DNA from: CAYVBJ01 sp964415185
GTDB lineage: Bacteria > Bacteroidota > Rhodothermia > Balneolales > Balneolaceae
Length of the DNA: 15,918 nt
Reading direction: 5' to 3'
Assembly: GCA_964415185.1 (NCBI GenBank)
Contig: CAYPZI010000061.1
Span: forward strand, 1 to 15,918
Positions 15,039-15,918 of this stretch are shown in pieces. The first letter of the stretch is position 1, and each line of letters starts with the position of its first letter. A model generated the notes under the pieces. The model did not search any database and was not told the origin of the DNA. It saw only the letters and a program-made list of their open reading frames with translations. The position numbers and the translations under genes were made by a program.

Positions 15039-15602
15039 CAATTTCAGCATTTTCGACCAAAAGCTTTCATCGGTAGAAAACTGCTGAAAAAGTTCATTTG
15101 TATATTTCACATCCTCAACGGAGTAAAATACATCGGGATTTACATCCCGGATCATGCTTATTAATTCCTTCCACCGTTTTCTTTTAGAAACCGTAAAAAT
15201 AATTTTCACTTTCCCCTTCATTCCTCTTGCATTAACAGTGGTTACCCTGAAACCTGCATTTCGCAGCTTGTCAACAAGTTCTTCTGCCTGATCTCTTACA
15301 ATAATTCTGAAAATCTGTATGCCAACTTTCAGCTTGTCTTCCATCAGCATACCCACATAATTTCCCGCAGAGAAACCTGCTGCAAATGCGACATAGTTAT
15401 ACCAGTTTTCAAGATTTTGAAAGATTTGTGAGACGACGATAATCCAGATTAATACCTCGACAAATCCAAGAATTGAAGCACGATTCCGTAAACCCTTGGA
15501 TACATACATAATCCGCAGGGTCCCAATACTCACATCACAAATTCGCGCAAAGAAGATAAAAAAGGGTACGTACGTTTCCGGTATAAATTCAATGAATGCC
15601 AT
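15024..15602 (-). CDS. UPF0316 membrane protein (DUF5698 plus DUF2179)
   Basis: A 192-residue protein of the UPF0316 (YebE-like) family, function unknown. Three membrane segments are visible at about residues 9-27, 42-62 and 68-88, with the typical ICDVSIGTLRIMYVSKG between the first two and GNYVGMLMEDKLKVG after the third. The C-terminal cytoplasmic domain (about 97-185) is DUF2179, an alpha-beta domain also found on YitT proteins. It contains LRNAGFRVTTVNARGMKGKVKI and ends in a family-typical SVEDVKYTNE. I chose the ATG at 15602; a TTG three codons upstream (15611) is also in frame, and neither has a Shine-Dalgarno sequence. A partial gene on the same strand ends 55 bases upstream, so co-transcription is possible. 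The gene converges on the SDR gene with 30 bases between the stops. Confidence 0.92.
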   Translation of the reverse strand: MAFIEFIPETYVPFFIFFARICDVSIGTLRIMYVSKGLRNRASILGFVEVLIWIIVVSQIFQNLENWYNYVAFAAGFSAGNYVGMLMEDKLKVGIQIFRIIVRDQAEELVDKLRNAGFRVTTVNARGMKGKVKIIFTVSKRKRWKELISMIRDVNPDVFYSVEDVKYTNELFQQFSTDESFWSKMLKLKKGL

Positions 15603-15657
15603 AGGCACCAAATATAACCGGATAGAACAGAAAAGTTGAAATAAAAGTGGTTATAAT

Positions 15658-15918
15658 TTAATCCCGGTTAAGATTTACACGCTTAAGATCTTTATATGCT
15701 TCGTAAAGGTGCGGCGGACGTGGTATAGTTTTTACAAAAGCATCCCGGTGGACCTGAATCATCACTTCCAAAATTTCATCCGTTTCCGATAGTTTTTCAA
15801 ACACGCCGATTAAAACTTCATAGTAGTTTCTTCTGCTTGTTATAAATACTTCTTCTGATGGTGAAGAAAGTTTATTTGATATTCTTGAAATGGCATCCCT
15901 GCGGACATTAATTGCATT
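15658..15918 (-). CDS. 3' end of an unrecognised gene, cut by the window edge
   Basis: An open frame of 86 codons plus a TAA stop runs from the right edge of the window. Its N-terminus lies outside. The visible part begins NAINVRRDAISRISNKLS and ends KDLKRVNLNRD. It is predicted mainly helical and soluble, with clusters of charged residues and a PRPPHLYEAY segment near the end. I do not recognise it. Length, codon texture and a helix-like pattern suggest a real gene. It lies 55 bases upstream of the UPF0316 gene on the same strand. Confidence 0.6.
   Translation of the reverse strand, partial: NAINVRRDAISRISNKLSSPSEEVFITSRRNYYEVLIGVFEKLSETDEILEVMIQVHRDAFVKTIPRPPHLYEAYKDLKRVNLNRD

Noticed and set aside
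15603..15611. TTG start three codons upstream for the UPF0316 protein
   Set aside because: The ATG at 15602 is a stronger start and gives the usual short N-terminus. The TTG has no ribosome binding site to favour it.

Overview
The window looks like ordinary chromosome from a marine, Bacteroidota-related bacterium; Balneolota is my best guess. Reasons: moderate to low GC, AT-rich spacers, most start codons without a Shine-Dalgarno sequence, a DksA/TraR protein whose zinc finger has lost most of its cysteines, and nifJ followed by a dihydroorotate-dehydrogenase-like gene. This placement is inference from protein style, because no rRNA or tRNA gene is present. I see no phage, transposon, CRISPR array or toxin-antitoxin pair.

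Layout from left to right. Positions 3-1463 (minus) hold a Tat-exported alkaline phosphatase. An AT-rich spacer of about 500 bases follows. Positions 1961-4567 (plus) hold an RND/MMPL-type membrane exporter resembling HpnN, possibly with a nine-codon leader ORF. Converging on it from the minus strand are a DksA/TraR-family regulator (4947-5381) and a small unknown protein (4682-4918), probably one transcript. A 400-base divergent spacer with a perfect dyad leads into the core of the window: nifJ (5782-9345), a DHODH-like flavoprotein (9372-10370) and a plant-type ferredoxin-NADP+ reductase (10434-11378). A gamma-glutamylcyclotransferase-like gene (11497-12000) follows.

After a convergent spacer with inverted heptanucleotide repeats comes typA/bipA (12268-14085, minus). 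Divergent from it is an unusual short-chain dehydrogenase (14217-14993, plus). A UPF0316 membrane protein (15024-15602, minus) converges on that gene, and the 3' end of an unrecognised gene (15658-15918, minus) runs off the right edge.

The main functional unit is nifJ, the DHODH-like gene and the FNR gene. NifJ makes acetyl-CoA, CO2 and reduced ferredoxin or flavodoxin from pyruvate. The FNR could pass those electrons to NADP+, or run in reverse and supply reduced ferredoxin from NADPH. The middle protein keeps an FMN-barrel fold but lacks the DHODH catalytic motif, so its role is the most interesting unknown here. No ferredoxin or flavodoxin gene lies in the window, so the electron carrier must be encoded elsewhere.
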